From Sphingorhabdus sp. Alg231-15 (GTDB lineage: Bacteria; Pseudomonadota; Alphaproteobacteria; Sphingomonadales; Sphingomonadaceae): 64,000 bases of DNA. The position numbers and the translations under genes were made by a program. Shown in pieces: positions 53,400 through 62,955 of the stretch (position 1 is its first letter; every line of letters starts with the position of its first letter). Below the pieces are notes generated by a model. It did no database searches and was not told the origin of the DNA. It saw only the letters and a list, made by a program, of their open reading frames with translations. The stretch is taken from positions 1,736,001-1,800,000 of the forward strand of contig NZ_LT703001.1 of NCBI RefSeq assembly GCF_900149705.1, given 5' to 3'.

Positions 53400-53516
53400 C
53401 CGAAAACCCAAAACCAGCGCTATTCTATCTCTCTATCTGGTAACCACCTCTTGCTCCTTTCAGTGACCACGCTATAGGCAATAAAACCTTATCACGGTCA
53501 TTGAAGAGCGAGTTCC

Positions 53517-53771
53517 ATGAAGATCAGAATTTATGTGACACTGAAAAACGGTGTCCTCGACCCCCAAGGAAAAGCTATTCACAACGCTCTTGAAAGCCTA
53601 GATTTCAAGGGTGTGAATGATGTGCGTGCAGGCAAGCTGATCGAGCTGGATGTCGATGATAACATGGTAGATGCCGATATTGAAAAAATGTGCGAGAAGT
53701 TGCTGGCCAACACCGTGATCGAAAATTTCGAGATCGAAAAGCTGGCTACCAAGACAACAGAAGAAGCCTGA
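53517..53771 (+). CDS. purS: Phosphoribosylformylglycinamidine synthase subunit PurS
   Basis: 84 residues. PurS is the small subunit of the three-part FGAM synthase (PurLQS) used by alphaproteobacteria. The sequence [46 protein letters not shown] and the C-terminal [19 protein letters not shown] are typical. It is followed by purQ after two bases; purL is not in the window. Confidence 0.93.
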   Translation: MKIRIYVTLKNGVLDPQGKAIHNALESLDFKGVNDVRAGKLIELDVDDNMVDADIEKMCEKLLANTVIENFEIEKLATKTTEEA

Positions 53772-53773
53772 GA

Positions 53774-54430
53774 ATGAATTCCGCTGTTCTCGTCTTCCCT
53801 GGATCCAATTGCGACCGCGATATGGCTGTTGCATTGGAAACCGTCACGGGAAAAAAGCCACATATGGTCTGGCACGGTGATAGTGATCTACCGGACAATT
53901 TGGATATTGTCGCGATCCCAGGCGGATTTTCCTATGGCGATTATCTTCGTTCTGGAGCGATGGCCTCGCGATCCAACATCATTGATTCGGTTGTACAAGC
54001 CGCCAACAAAGGGGTCAAAGTGCTGGGTATCTGCAATGGTTTTCAGATATTGACAGAAATCGGACTCTTGCCCGGCGCGCTGATGCGCAATGAGAAGATC
54101 GAGTTTATATGCAAGGATGCGGCCCTTACAGTCGACCATGCCAGTTCCATGTTCACATCTGCCTATGCGAAAGACGAATCGATCAGCATTCCAGTAGCCC
54201 ATCATGATGGAAATTATTTTGCCGATGACGCAACGTTGGATCGTCTTGAGGAAGAAGACCGCGTTGCTTTCCGATATGCCGCTAGTATCAATGGATCGGC
54301 GCGCGATATTGCCGGTGTTTTGAACGCAAATGGAAACGTTCTGGGAATGATGCCGCATCCGGAACGAGCAATTGACAGCAAACATGGCGGAACTGACGGT
54401 CTACGCTTGTTTGAAAGTCTCGTGAGTTGA
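53774..54430 (+). CDS. purQ: Phosphoribosylformylglycinamidine synthase subunit PurQ
   Basis: 218 residues of the glutaminase subunit of FGAM synthase. The glutamine amidotransferase class I triad is visible: Cys in [14 protein letters not shown], and the His and Glu in [10 protein letters not shown]. The oxyanion region is [18 protein letters not shown] 53774 is the start, two bases after the purS stop. The frame is open upstream within purS but has no sense there. Confidence 0.93.
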   Translation: MNSAVLVFPGSNCDRDMAVALETVTGKKPHMVWHGDSDLPDNLDIVAIPGGFSYGDYLRSGAMASRSNIIDSVVQAANKGVKVLGICNGFQILTEIGLLPGALMRNEKIEFICKDAALTVDHASSMFTSAYAKDESISIPVAHHDGNYFADDATLDRLEEEDRVAFRYAASINGSARDIAGVLNANGNVLGMMPHPERAIDSKHGGTDGLRLFESLVS

Positions 54431-54690
54431 GCGAGACAATCTGGTTTTAGAGGCATCGACGGTCAGCATTGATAAATCCATCAATCGCTCTGAAGTGTCA
54501 ATAATCCGCATACTAAATCTGATGATCAGGATTCACCGGTCAATCACCAGCTAATTGTGACGCGGGTAGGGTCCTAGATGCGGTTGTCCTGAACCCGGAG
54601 TCGCAGTCAGGCAGACCCTCCAAATCGTGCAGACTTCGTTTCCAACCATGATTTCGGTAACTGTAGCCGTAACTTACCACCATTCGCGAT
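54431..54690. other. Intergenic region without a supported gene
   Basis: 260 bp between purQ and the ompA terminator. I see a short inverted repeat (ATTGAT/ATCAAT around 54469-54486) and no ribosome site, tRNA or open frame of note. Confidence 0.6.
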
Positions 54691-54693
54691 GGA

Positions 54694-54728
54694 CAAAAAA
54701 AGGGCCGGTCCGAAGACCAGCCCTTTTC
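54694..54728 (-). terminator. Rho-independent terminator of ompA
   Basis: On the minus strand AAAAGGGCTGGTC and GACCGGCCC form a stem (one G-U pair) around a stable TTCG tetraloop, followed by seven T. Confidence 0.85.
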
Positions 54729-54750
54729 ACTAAATCGATATTGGAAGTTA

Positions 54751-55857
54751 TTAGTTACCTGAACCAGGACCATACATAACTTCAACACGCCGGTTCTGTG
54801 GCTCACGAACGCCATCTGCGGTTTCTACGCGAGGACGCGATTCACCAAAGGCTTCGCTGGAGATCGCTCCGCCGCCGATGCCGCGTGATTCGAGATAAGC
54901 CCGAACCGAAGCGTTACGACGTTGGGACAGACCAACGTTATAGCTCGCTGAACCAGATTTATCAGCGTGACCCGCCAACATAACCTGAGCCGAACCACAA
55001 TCACCATATGCAGTAACCGCATTGTCCAGAACTGTAGCCGCTTCTGGTGTAATGTCTGACTGATCCCAGTCAAAGAACACGATGTACGGTCCAGGTGCAC
55101 ACACAGCAGCCGGTGGAGGCGGCGGTGGTGGTGGAGGCGGTGGTGGTGGTGGTGGAGGCGGTGGTGGTGGTGGAGCATCTGGCTCGCCACCAAAGTTGTA
55201 GATCAAGCTACCCAGGACAGAATGAGTCCGCAGACGGGTGCTGACATCGTTGCCTACCTGGTCGACAAGATCAATATTGTCGGCATTGAAGAAACGATAT
55301 TTAATCCCTACGTCCCAGCTATCGCTCAATGGCGCGCGGATACCCGCAATTGCCTGCCAAGCGAAACCTGTGTCCGAATCATCAAGATAAGGACCAGCGA
55401 AAATATTGGTAACCTCTGTACGAGCTACACCAACACCGCCGCCGACAAAGCCTTGGATGCCGTCATCGTCGCCAAAGTCAAGCAAACCGTTCAGCATGAA
55501 GCTCAACGCATTAACTTCACCGTTAATGTCTGTAACGCCGGCAAACGCACCGCCGCCACCGGCAGTGGATGGAATACCTGGTGCACCAATTTGAAGTCGT
55601 TCAGCGGCAGCTGATTTATAAGCCACTTCTGTTTCCAGACGGAAACCACCGAAATCATAACCGACAATACCGTCGAAGTCATAACCCGTGTCGTGATCAA
55701 CCTCTGCTGCGTTCTCATTTGTACCGATATCTGCTGAAATATCTTCAACCAGCATCGCGCCGCCTTCTACGCCCACATACCATTGGCCATCACGGGCCAG
55801 GGCAGGTGAAGCGAGCGCCGTGGAGGCAAGCGCCAATCCTATGGCAAGCTTCCGCAT
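54751..55857 (-). CDS. OmpA family outer-membrane protein with poly-proline hinge
   Basis: 368 residues: a signal peptide (MRKLAIGLALASTALASPALA), an eight-stranded barrel domain (to about 215), a hinge of 21 consecutive prolines followed by AAVC, and a C-terminal OmpA domain with peptidoglycan-binding residues (VFFDWDQSDITPEAATVLDNA, LAGHADKSGSASYNVGLSQRRNASVRAYLESRGI, ESRPRVETADGVREPQNRRVEV). It links the outer membrane to peptidoglycan. The proline tract is a low-complexity tandem repeat in the DNA (55111-55173). A hairpin lies in its leader at 55950-55969. Confidence 0.92.
   Translation of the reverse strand: MRKLAIGLALASTALASPALARDGQWYVGVEGGAMLVEDISADIGTNENAAEVDHDTGYDFDGIVGYDFGGFRLETEVAYKSAAAERLQIGAPGIPSTAGGGGAFAGVTDINGEVNALSFMLNGLLDFGDDDGIQGFVGGGVGVARTEVTNIFAGPYLDDSDTGFAWQAIAGIRAPLSDSWDVGIKYRFFNADNIDLVDQVGNDVSTRLRTHSVLGSLIYNFGGEPDAPPPPPPPPPPPPPPPPPPPPPAAVCAPGPYIVFFDWDQSDITPEAATVLDNAVTAYGDCGSAQVMLAGHADKSGSASYNVGLSQRRNASVRAYLESRGIGGGAISSEAFGESRPRVETADGVREPQNRRVEVMYGPGSGN
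55111..55173 (-). repeat. CCN microsatellite coding for 21 prolines
   Basis: 21 consecutive CCN triplets (read on the minus strand) in the ompA hinge, mostly CCA and CCG. Slipped-strand length change here would keep the frame because units are triplets. Confidence 0.8.
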
Positions 55858-55949
55858 TTATATTCCCCTTCTCATTTAGGTTCTGAATTCACGGCGCTTT
55901 GTAACCCGTCCCCTGTGGCAGTGCAAGCCGACAAATTGCGTAACTGTTG

Positions 55950-55969
55950 CGAAAATGTCGCCATTTTCG
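55950..55969. promoter_or_regulatory. Inverted repeat upstream of ompA
   Basis: CGAAAATG and CATTTTCG pair perfectly around TCGC, about 95-110 bp upstream of the ompA ATG. It could be an operator or an mRNA leader hairpin. Confidence 0.3.
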
Positions 55970-56039
55970 TGATTTAACCTAAAAAATCGCATCTAAGGTG
56001 CTGCAAGTAGGTCGAATTGCTGACAAAATAAGAACAAAT

Positions 56040-56492
56040 CTAGTTGATTTGAGGTAAAATTTTCATTGTTCTTAGCGTTTCCAGAATCGAATCAATCGCA
56101 GCTCGCGCTTCTGAGTCGATTGTCATGCCGCCTGTTGGTTCTTCTATGGACGCTGCAGAAGACCAAGCTCCCGCGATGTACATTGTGGTAACTTGATCGC
56201 TTGCGACAATAATTCGCATTGATTCCTGTGGGTTAATGAAGTGCCAACCGGCTGAAGACCAACCCGCGATTTGATTGGACCTCCCCTCCCATTCTGCGAC
56301 AGCATCAAGTCCGATCAACCAACAATCACCCGGCTCAGGAACCAATAATTGCGGATCGTTAGCGATGGCGTGAACGACGGGGTGGGACAAAAAATCAAGT
56401 AATATCAAAGCATCATTATGATATAGCTCTTTATGCGCCTGCCCAACTGCAAGTAAGGGTAGTTGAAAGCGCGGAGTTTCAAATGCTGACAT
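56040..56492 (-). CDS. DUF2793 domain-containing protein, GTA-associated
   Basis: 150 residues. The N-terminus FETPRFQLPLLAVGQAHKELYHNDALILLDFL is the DUF2793 signature; the middle (ECDCWLIGLDAV-like GDCWLIG) and WHFINPQESMRI fit as well. DUF2793 genes follow the GTA tail genes in many alphaproteobacteria. It is the last gene of the minus-strand GTA cluster, about 57 bp after g15. Its job is not established; it may be a tail-fibre or head-fibre component. Confidence 0.8.
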   Translation of the reverse strand: MSAFETPRFQLPLLAVGQAHKELYHNDALILLDFLSHPVVHAIANDPQLLVPEPGDCWLIGLDAVAEWEGRSNQIAGWSSAGWHFINPQESMRIIVASDQVTTMYIAGAWSSAASIEEPTGGMTIDSEARAAIDSILETLRTMKILPQIN

Positions 56493-56549
56493 ATTTATTC
56501 CTTTGCGTGATAGGGGGAAGAGCGATGAAGAAGCCTCCGTTCAGGAGTG

Positions 56550-58748
56550 CTATATCTCGATAACGAACAGCAATGGGTCCGAGATATTATGTTGGCCGAT
56601 TTGCCGAACCTCCAGCGCCAAAAATGACACATCCAAATCTCGGTAGGATTGAACCTGTGTTGCAGAGAGAATCACCTCTGGATCTGAAGGCTCCGCAATG
56701 GTTTGACCGTTGATACTGAATCGATATTTCTCGGCTTCTTCAGCCAGAGGTATTTCGATACTATCTGGCCATAACAAACCAGCGCGGGATCGCCTTACCC
56801 ACGAGATATGGAGATCACCGTCCTGACCAAAATAATGTCTTGGATGCACGGGGGACCAAGGTTTCAGCGCACGGCCCGGCTCCTGAATCGACATCGGCAC
56901 AGGGAATTGATCGTCTCTACCGAGCGCAGATATGGTTACGGGTAGAAAAGGGGTAAAATATCGCGGATCAATTTCTGCCAGGTCAGCGCCGCTTAACAGT
57001 ATGAAATCTTCATTTGCACCATGCCGATCGATTTCCCTCTCTGTCCCGCCCAGTCCTCGATAAAGGTGAGACAAGATATAACGGTTATCGCCAATTGGTT
57101 CAGCAGATCCAAATTGGATAATCTCTTGGCCAATAGACGCGATATTTTGCCCAATCAAAAGTCGTCCCTGATCCGCATGGTCTAAATGCATATTGCGATT
57201 ATGCATCTGCACCAGCAATTCGTTCTGTCGGTCAATGATATGCAGACCACTGCTGTTCAGCGGTTCCAAAGCAGTGCCTATTCTAGCTGGCGCTGTTACC
57301 TGACCGATGGGATCAAAGGTCACGTCCTCTGTATCACCTGCCAATAGCTCCGCATTTCGCCAGCCCAAGTCACCCGTAGCAGCGGCATATAGTCTGGGAA
57401 CATCAGAAACCTGCATCGGTGCATCAAGAGCAAATGGCAGATCAACCAACGCCAATCTCGTCATGCCTGCCAACGCGTCAAGCTCCTGCACCGGACGACC
57501 ATTGTCTGTTGGGCCGTCCACGTTTGGTAAAACATCTCCTGCTTTTGACAAAACAAGACTGATGTTGCCTCTGTTCAGCTCCCAGTTTCGCACCAGCCAG
57601 ATATCACCGCTATCATTCCAACTGACAAACGTACCGGGTTTCAGGGAAGGCGACGCGCATAAAACATGCAGCTGCGTGCTGCTGCGCTCCTGATAGAGCG
57701 ACCATAATCTCTTTTGAGCGATATTTTTTGCTTGCGTTGAAGCCAGCGCGGCGGGGAAATCCTGATTGAGGATCGCTCGGCTAGTCCCCGGGCGAAACGC
57801 ATTTTGCAGGCCTGATTGATAGTCACGCTCAGGTTCATAATAGCGCAGCGCATGTTGCCGTGGGATTTTTGCTTCGGAAACCGTGATTGTTTCCGGTCGC
57901 TCGACCGGGCGGCCATTGTGGTTCGACACGATCAAACCGCGCAGTGACACTATCTCCGTATCAATTTCAGGCTGCCGTGATTTCGCGCATAGCGCACCTG
58001 AAACGGAAGGAAAGGATAATGAGAAACTATCGCTAATTATGGTCACCGCCTCCCGTCGATCTTCACCGGCGGCAGCGAAGCCATGAAGTTGCTCATCGAT
58101 AGATGCTGTGATCTTATCGCCTGAAATATCGTTGATAATCTTGCCCAGACTGACCGAGCCATCGTCGGCAATAACCTCAAAGGTCAGGGAGGGAATGCGA
58201 TTGCCATAGTCTGTCAGATCCATATCCTCAAAGACTGCTAGCGCGATCCCGCGATGGGCTGGAGTTCCGCCGTTGGCTTCGGCGCTGGCCATTAATCCAT
58301 CGACGGCCTGATCCTCATGTCCCTGAAAAAAGCGAAATCCGGCTTCGGTTTTGAAATCACCAGCGCTGCCGCGAAAGATTTTTCCATCGGCCCAGATACG
58401 GCCGATTTCACTGATATTCCGGCTCGAGAGCGCAACCGCGAGACTGGCGGAGTAGCTGTAAGTGGCACTGCTCGGACGCCCCTTGCCGCCGCCACTTGAT
58501 TCGCGGGTTTCCTTCAGATCGGTCGCCCAGATCACTGTCCCGGCGACCCGCATTGTGCCGTAGATGCGCGGGATTTGCGTACCATAGCTGGAAGTTTGCA
58601 CGGCCAGTTCCTGCAGCCGGTGACCTTCCCGTCCGCTGGGTTTGAATAGGATATTCTGGTCGATCTGCTGCCCTAACACAGCACCGAGAGCTCCGCCTAT
58701 CGGCCCACCCACGGCGGTGCCGACGGCTGTCAAAACCAAGGTCGCCAT
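56550..58748 (-). CDS. GTA tail fibre/megatron-type protein (g15 homologue, shortened)
   Basis: 732 residues. The N-terminus MATLVLTAVGTAVGGPIGGALGAVLGQQIDQ is glycine-rich; then GREGHRLQELAVQTSSYGTQIPRIYGTMRVAG and the phage-tail tip domain follow. This is the RcGTA g15-like protein. From memory the Rhodobacter capsulatus protein is about 1300 residues including a TIM-barrel region; this one is much shorter. The neighbouring g12 homologue is larger than usual by a similar amount. It starts directly after the g14 stop. Confidence 0.83.
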   Translation of the reverse strand: MATLVLTAVGTAVGGPIGGALGAVLGQQIDQNILFKPSGREGHRLQELAVQTSSYGTQIPRIYGTMRVAGTVIWATDLKETRESSGGGKGRPSSATYSYSASLAVALSSRNISEIGRIWADGKIFRGSAGDFKTEAGFRFFQGHEDQAVDGLMASAEANGGTPAHRGIALAVFEDMDLTDYGNRIPSLTFEVIADDGSVSLGKIINDISGDKITASIDEQLHGFAAAGEDRREAVTIISDSFSLSFPSVSGALCAKSRQPEIDTEIVSLRGLIVSNHNGRPVERPETITVSEAKIPRQHALRYYEPERDYQSGLQNAFRPGTSRAILNQDFPAALASTQAKNIAQKRLWSLYQERSSTQLHVLCASPSLKPGTFVSWNDSGDIWLVRNWELNRGNISLVLSKAGDVLPNVDGPTDNGRPVQELDALAGMTRLALVDLPFALDAPMQVSDVPRLYAAATGDLGWRNAELLAGDTEDVTFDPIGQVTAPARIGTALEPLNSSGLHIIDRQNELLVQMHNRNMHLDHADQGRLLIGQNIASIGQEIIQFGSAEPIGDNRYILSHLYRGLGGTEREIDRHGANEDFILLSGADLAEIDPRYFTPFLPVTISALGRDDQFPVPMSIQEPGRALKPWSPVHPRHYFGQDGDLHISWVRRSRAGLLWPDSIEIPLAEEAEKYRFSINGQTIAEPSDPEVILSATQVQSYRDLDVSFLALEVRQIGQHNISDPLLFVIEI

Positions 58749-59183
58749 CTAATATTCCCCAATTCTAAAGACTGTTTCAATCGGCCATTGCGCCTCACCG
58801 GGGGTAAGCACCACTTTGCCGAGGCCGGCATGAGCGTGAACGAAGCCACAGTGGGTTCTGACCATCAGATGCCATTGCACCGGACTTGGTCGGACCAATG
58901 CAATATCGCCCTCCCGTAGCGGTTCACCAGACGGAAGAGCCAAAAACCCGGCGAGAATCATCACCTCCGAGATTTGCTCGGCAGACCCACCGCGTATGGA
59001 ATATCCGTTGGGCACATCGCAGACCAAATCCGTGGCACTTAAACACCGGGCAGCCAGCCCTACACAGTCAAGTCCATGCTCAGCATTCCGTCCGTGGAGT
59101 CGGAATTTGGTGCCACATAATTCCAACGCCACCTCGGCGATCATCGCCGAACGGTCTGTTTCCAGGTCATCAGATGTCATCAT
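58749..59183 (-). CDS. GTA NlpC/P60 family peptidase (g14 homologue)
   Basis: 144 residues. The NlpC/P60 catalytic Cys lies in HGLDCVGLAARCL and the His in WHLMVRTHCGFVHAHAGLG. In GTA particles this peptidase is part of the tail tip and helps breach the peptidoglycan. ATG 59183 overlaps the g13 stop as TAATG. The next gene (g15) starts immediately after its stop. Confidence 0.88.
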   Translation of the reverse strand: MMTSDDLETDRSAMIAEVALELCGTKFRLHGRNAEHGLDCVGLAARCLSATDLVCDVPNGYSIRGGSAEQISEVMILAGFLALPSGEPLREGDIALVRPSPVQWHLMVRTHCGFVHAHAGLGKVVLTPGEAQWPIETVFRIGEY

Positions 59184-60001
59184 TATGCTCCGGGGTAGCG
59201 CGTGAGCAGGTCATTACCAGGCAAGTAAGGCTCGCCGCGAAAATTGATACTGTTTTGAAAGCGGTCCCGGCAGGTGACAAAATTCTTGTCGCAGCCGCTT
59301 GTAAGCAGTGCTTTATCGCCAACAAACACAGGCCGGGTTGGTTGATCAGCCAACCGGATCGCGTCGCCGTCACCGCTGATAATAGCAAATCGCAGCCCGC
59401 AATTTTCACCGCTCAACCAACGCAATTCGCCGAAGATATAGTCGGCGGCCAGCCCTTGAAGATCAGCAAATTCCAGCCGCGGCTCTGTTATCTGAGTAAG
59501 CGTCATCTCGGCCTGATGCTCAGCAAGACTGATCTTGCAGGCGCGGTCACCCAATCGGGCGCGGCAAGTTGGTGAAGTCAACGGCGCAATCGCTTCATCG
59601 AGACAAGAAGTCCCGCCAAGCACCTCCACTCTAAAAGCGTCACCGGATCTCGTAATCTCACCAAATTCGCCACTGATAAGATGAAGCGGTTCGTCCTCCG
59701 GGCTTTCCCAGTTGACCAGATATATGTGCAGCTGCGCGCCGTTCCAGCGGCCCGCGATCAAGTCTGGTTCGGCAATCGCCGCGCTGGTCATCACGCCTTC
59801 GATATCGACGCTGTCCAACTGCAGACTGTCGGACAGCGCAATAGTCGAGGGCACCATTCCGGGCGCTGCGCGGTAGCGCACGTGGTCGATCATCAGATCT
59901 TGGTCATGGGACACAAATCCGATGGTGACACCATCTGCCCGCTCGAGCCGCCACGCATAGCAGCTGGTTGTCAGCGGCTGATCCAGCCATGCCAGACTCA
60001 T
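59183..60001 (-). CDS. GTA tail hub protein, DUF2163 (g13 homologue)
   Basis: 272 residues of the DUF2163/phage BR0599 family, with MSLAWLDQPLTTSCYAWRLERADGVTIGFVSHDQDLMIDHVRYRAAPG, a typical DUF2163 start, and a C-terminal domain with LTSGCDKNFVTCRDRFQNSINFRGEPYLPG, the Cys/Arg-rich element conserved in the family. It is expected in the tail hub. ATGA overlap with the g12 gene upstream. Confidence 0.88.
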   Translation of the reverse strand: MSLAWLDQPLTTSCYAWRLERADGVTIGFVSHDQDLMIDHVRYRAAPGMVPSTIALSDSLQLDSVDIEGVMTSAAIAEPDLIAGRWNGAQLHIYLVNWESPEDEPLHLISGEFGEITRSGDAFRVEVLGGTSCLDEAIAPLTSPTCRARLGDRACKISLAEHQAEMTLTQITEPRLEFADLQGLAADYIFGELRWLSGENCGLRFAIISGDGDAIRLADQPTRPVFVGDKALLTSGCDKNFVTCRDRFQNSINFRGEPYLPGNDLLTRYPGA

Positions 60002-62361
60002 GATCCTTCCCGCACTTCGATCAGATGGATATCCGGAATCTCACCAGCCATGAATGTGCGGGCGCTAACCTCCAGTCGATCCTCGGCAAAGCGGACAGGC
60101 ACGTCGAACAGGAAACCGGCGGTAACATTGCTATTTGCCGCTGGCGGACTGTCAAAAACCACTTCGCCCAACATGCCAAGCGACCAGTTGCTGGCGATCA
60201 AGCCATCAACAGCAACGAGCAGAGATGACGGTTGCGGTCGGGTGATCAGACGCTGCTGCGCCTCGCTGTCCTCGGCGGCGGCGTCCAAGCCATAGCTTTT
60301 GGTCAGTTGAAACCGAGTCTGTTCGCCATCACCAATGCCGATATTCTGATCCATCATTGTCGGCGGATCGATCATGGCATTGCTGCTATGATCATAGGGG
60401 TCGCTAAACCGAAACGCTTTCGCTGCGCCACGCCGGGCACGAAAAAAGGCGATCAAACTGCGCAATTCTTCTTCGGAGCGTATACCCGGCCCGGCATCAA
60501 ATTCCAGCCGCGCATCAGCCCAGTCGCTATTGCGCTTTTCATGGCCGGAGAGGGTCGTCACAACATCAGTTGAAAAGCGCGGAGAAACCGTTGCGCCGCG
60601 TCCGATCGAAAGCGGAAATTGCACGTCATCAAAGGCGTTCACATCATCCTCCAGTTCCTGAAAATAGGTAAATCCATCGCGCGCCACTTGCGGCAGCGCC
60701 CAGATAAAGATCCCCGGTGTGCCCCGCATCTCTGCGGCGGCAACTGCATCAACCATATTGGTCCAGACAAAACCGGCGTCGGCGGTGAGCACAAAGCCGG
60801 CAAGATAATGCTGCTGCGTCATCGGATAGCCGAGCCGCTCCGTAGCCAGATCAATGCCGCGCCGGGTCGCGGACTGATCGCCCGCAATCACCCAGTCATA
60901 ATCCTCAAGCTGCAGAATATCGAAAGCCGGACTGGCCCAGCCAACAGGCAGGTTGGCGCGCTTTGCTTCGGGTGCGGCATCGTCCAAAATGGTTGGCAGA
61001 TAGGCGAGCAATAGTGCTTCAACCGGAGCGCCAAGCGCTTCGTCTCGAACCGCTGCTATAAGGTCTGCCGTAGACTGCGCCAGAATCGCTCCGGCCTGGT
61101 CCAGCATCGCATTCTGAGCTACCGTTTTCGCACCGCGAATGTCCGGGATGCTGACCAGCGCATCGCCAAATTCCGATTGTGCCGCCGCATCATAAAGACA
61201 AATCCGCCCGTCATCCGGCATGACCCACCACCATGGCTCACCGACCTGAAACTTAATCGACGCTCCAGCGTCCCGTGCAATCGCGGTGAATGCCCGCGCG
61301 ACAGCCTGCAAATAGCCCATGGCGGCTGGCTCGGCTGGCGACAGCAAAGTCGAAGGTGGGACCCAGCCGGTCAGCGCCGGATCACCATTTTCGGCGCGCT
61401 GTTTCCAGCTCGCCCGGCAATGGACATCAAACAATTCGTAGGAAAGCGAGAAAATGACCGTGAAATCCATCGCCTCCGCACGGGTGACAAAATCGCGATG
61501 CCAGACCGCACAGGGCTGATTGATTGTGGAAAATTCTTCATCTGCCTGCGGCTCGGACTGGCTAACATATAGATCTTCACCATTTGATTCGAGCCGGAAA
61601 TAGTGGCTCATGCCGACATAGTGATTGATCGATCCGCGATAGCCGAGTGCACGGATCGAACGCAGCAAGCGTTCGGGTGTCTGGTTAAAACTATCATCAT
61701 AGCCGGTAGCCATCGATAGGCCATTTTCCGGCACCATAATGTCGCCAATTTCGAGCACCGCGCCACCACCATCGGCGGTGATGGCGCTCATCTCCACCCA
61801 GCCAATTTGCGGCGCGGCATAGCGTGAACCCGCACCATCATAGTCTGGCGGAATAATCGAGATAAACAGCCGGTCAATATCTTCGGGCTGCACCGGATCA
61901 GCTTCCCCGGGCAGCAGAAATCCGCCATCAAGGCTGGAAAATTCCAGATTGATATCAGCGTCGGTCGGTGTACCGCTGGCATAGTTCCAAAGCCGCACGT
62001 ACCACGCCTTTGCCTGACCCAGCGCATCGCGACCCTCAATGGTCAAGGTTGGCCCGTTCACCTGATCTAGTGGCATGATCCCGGATGAGCGCCAGTGAAA
62101 ACGCAGGCTGAGCCGGGCATAATCGCGGCTTGTCTCATAAGCCAGTAACGGGTGGTCGAGTATATCCTCGCTCTCCCAGATCAGCCCTGCGAGATCGTCC
62201 GAATTATAAAAGGTCGTATCAACCCGCAGCGCATCCGCTGCGGTCGTCACAACCGACGCCATCATTGGGCGCGGAAAATTGACGGTCCAGAAACGCGGAT
62301 CAAAGCGCTGGATAAAATTGGTCTGTTGCGCTGTGCGCTCCTTCGCTAGCCAAAAACCCAT
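59998..62361 (-). CDS. GTA distal tail protein with DUF2460 domain and large N-terminal extension (g12 homologue)
   Basis: 787 residues. The last about 205 residues are DUF2460 (FPLSIGRGATVSPRFSTDVVTTLSGHEKRNSDWADARLEFDAGPGIRSEEELRSL). The first about 580 residues are an extra part: a beta domain, then an alpha/beta stretch with FQVGEPWWWVMPDDG and AFDILQLEDYDWV that resembles a glycoside-hydrolase-type TIM barrel. RcGTA g12, from memory, is about 210 residues. Whether the barrel is catalytic is unknown. It starts three bases after the tape-measure stop. Confidence 0.8.
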   Translation of the reverse strand: MGFWLAKERTAQQTNFIQRFDPRFWTVNFPRPMMASVVTTAADALRVDTTFYNSDDLAGLIWESEDILDHPLLAYETSRDYARLSLRFHWRSSGIMPLDQVNGPTLTIEGRDALGQAKAWYVRLWNYASGTPTDADINLEFSSLDGGFLLPGEADPVQPEDIDRLFISIIPPDYDGAGSRYAAPQIGWVEMSAITADGGGAVLEIGDIMVPENGLSMATGYDDSFNQTPERLLRSIRALGYRGSINHYVGMSHYFRLESNGEDLYVSQSEPQADEEFSTINQPCAVWHRDFVTRAEAMDFTVIFSLSYELFDVHCRASWKQRAENGDPALTGWVPPSTLLSPAEPAAMGYLQAVARAFTAIARDAGASIKFQVGEPWWWVMPDDGRICLYDAAAQSEFGDALVSIPDIRGAKTVAQNAMLDQAGAILAQSTADLIAAVRDEALGAPVEALLLAYLPTILDDAAPEAKRANLPVGWASPAFDILQLEDYDWVIAGDQSATRRGIDLATERLGYPMTQQHYLAGFVLTADAGFVWTNMVDAVAAAEMRGTPGIFIWALPQVARDGFTYFQELEDDVNAFDDVQFPLSIGRGATVSPRFSTDVVTTLSGHEKRNSDWADARLEFDAGPGIRSEEELRSLIAFFRARRGAAKAFRFSDPYDHSSNAMIDPPTMMDQNIGIGDGEQTRFQLTKSYGLDAAAEDSEAQQRLITRPQPSSLLVAVDGLIASNWSLGMLGEVVFDSPPAANSNVTAGFLFDVPVRFAEDRLEVSARTFMAGEIPDIHLIEVREGS

Positions 62362-62364
62362 GGC

Positions 62365-62955
62365 TTATCCGTCCCGATGGGCTAGCGCATTGCGCACTGC
62401 GCGCGCCACCTGACGACCGGAACGACGTATCTGGTCGGGCGCGCTGCCTTGCCCGTTGTCTGATATATTGATGGTGAGCTGGATATTCGGCGCGGCGGCC
62501 ATTCCGCCACTGCGCTCTATCCGGCCCGCTGCAGTCGGCACAAAAAGCTCTGGCCCCTGCTCCCCGACCAAATAAGCATGGCCACCGGTCACCGGTCCGC
62601 CAGTCGCTCGTCCCGGTGCACCAACCGCAGCGCCGAGGATTGAAGTCCCGATCCCCAGCAAGCCCCCGCCGGAGCCGCCACTGGAATTGGCACCAAACAG
62701 GTTGCCGATACCGCTATTGATTGCTGCATTGGCAATATCCGCCAAGACCGACAGAGCTACGTCTTTCAAGCCTTCAAAACCCAGCGATCCGCTCCGGATG
62801 GCCCGGCTCAAACTGGTTTCGAGAGCAGAGCCGGCGCGCTCCATACCGCTGGCAAGCGGACCATCAAGCTGGCGGCTCATGGCAGCCACATCTTTCGCAA
62901 ATCCGGCGGTATCGGCCCGCACAGCAATGACAAGGCGTTCGATTTCTTCATCCAT
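62365..62955 (-). CDS. GTA tail tape measure protein (g11 homologue)
   Basis: 196 residues. The start MDEEIERLVIAVRADTAGFAKDVAAMSRQLDG and the central glycine/alanine-rich membrane-like helix (ALSVLADIANAAINSGIGNLFGANSS...) match the short GTA tape-measure family; the C-terminus holds GGHAYLVGEQGPELFVPTAAGRIE. Short tape measure means a short tail, as in GTA particles. Start ATG 62955 overlaps the next upstream gene by eight bases. Confidence 0.83.
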   Translation of the reverse strand: MDEEIERLVIAVRADTAGFAKDVAAMSRQLDGPLASGMERAGSALETSLSRAIRSGSLGFEGLKDVALSVLADIANAAINSGIGNLFGANSSGGSGGGLLGIGTSILGAAVGAPGRATGGPVTGGHAYLVGEQGPELFVPTAAGRIERSGGMAAAPNIQLTINISDNGQGSAPDQIRRSGRQVARAVRNALAHRDG

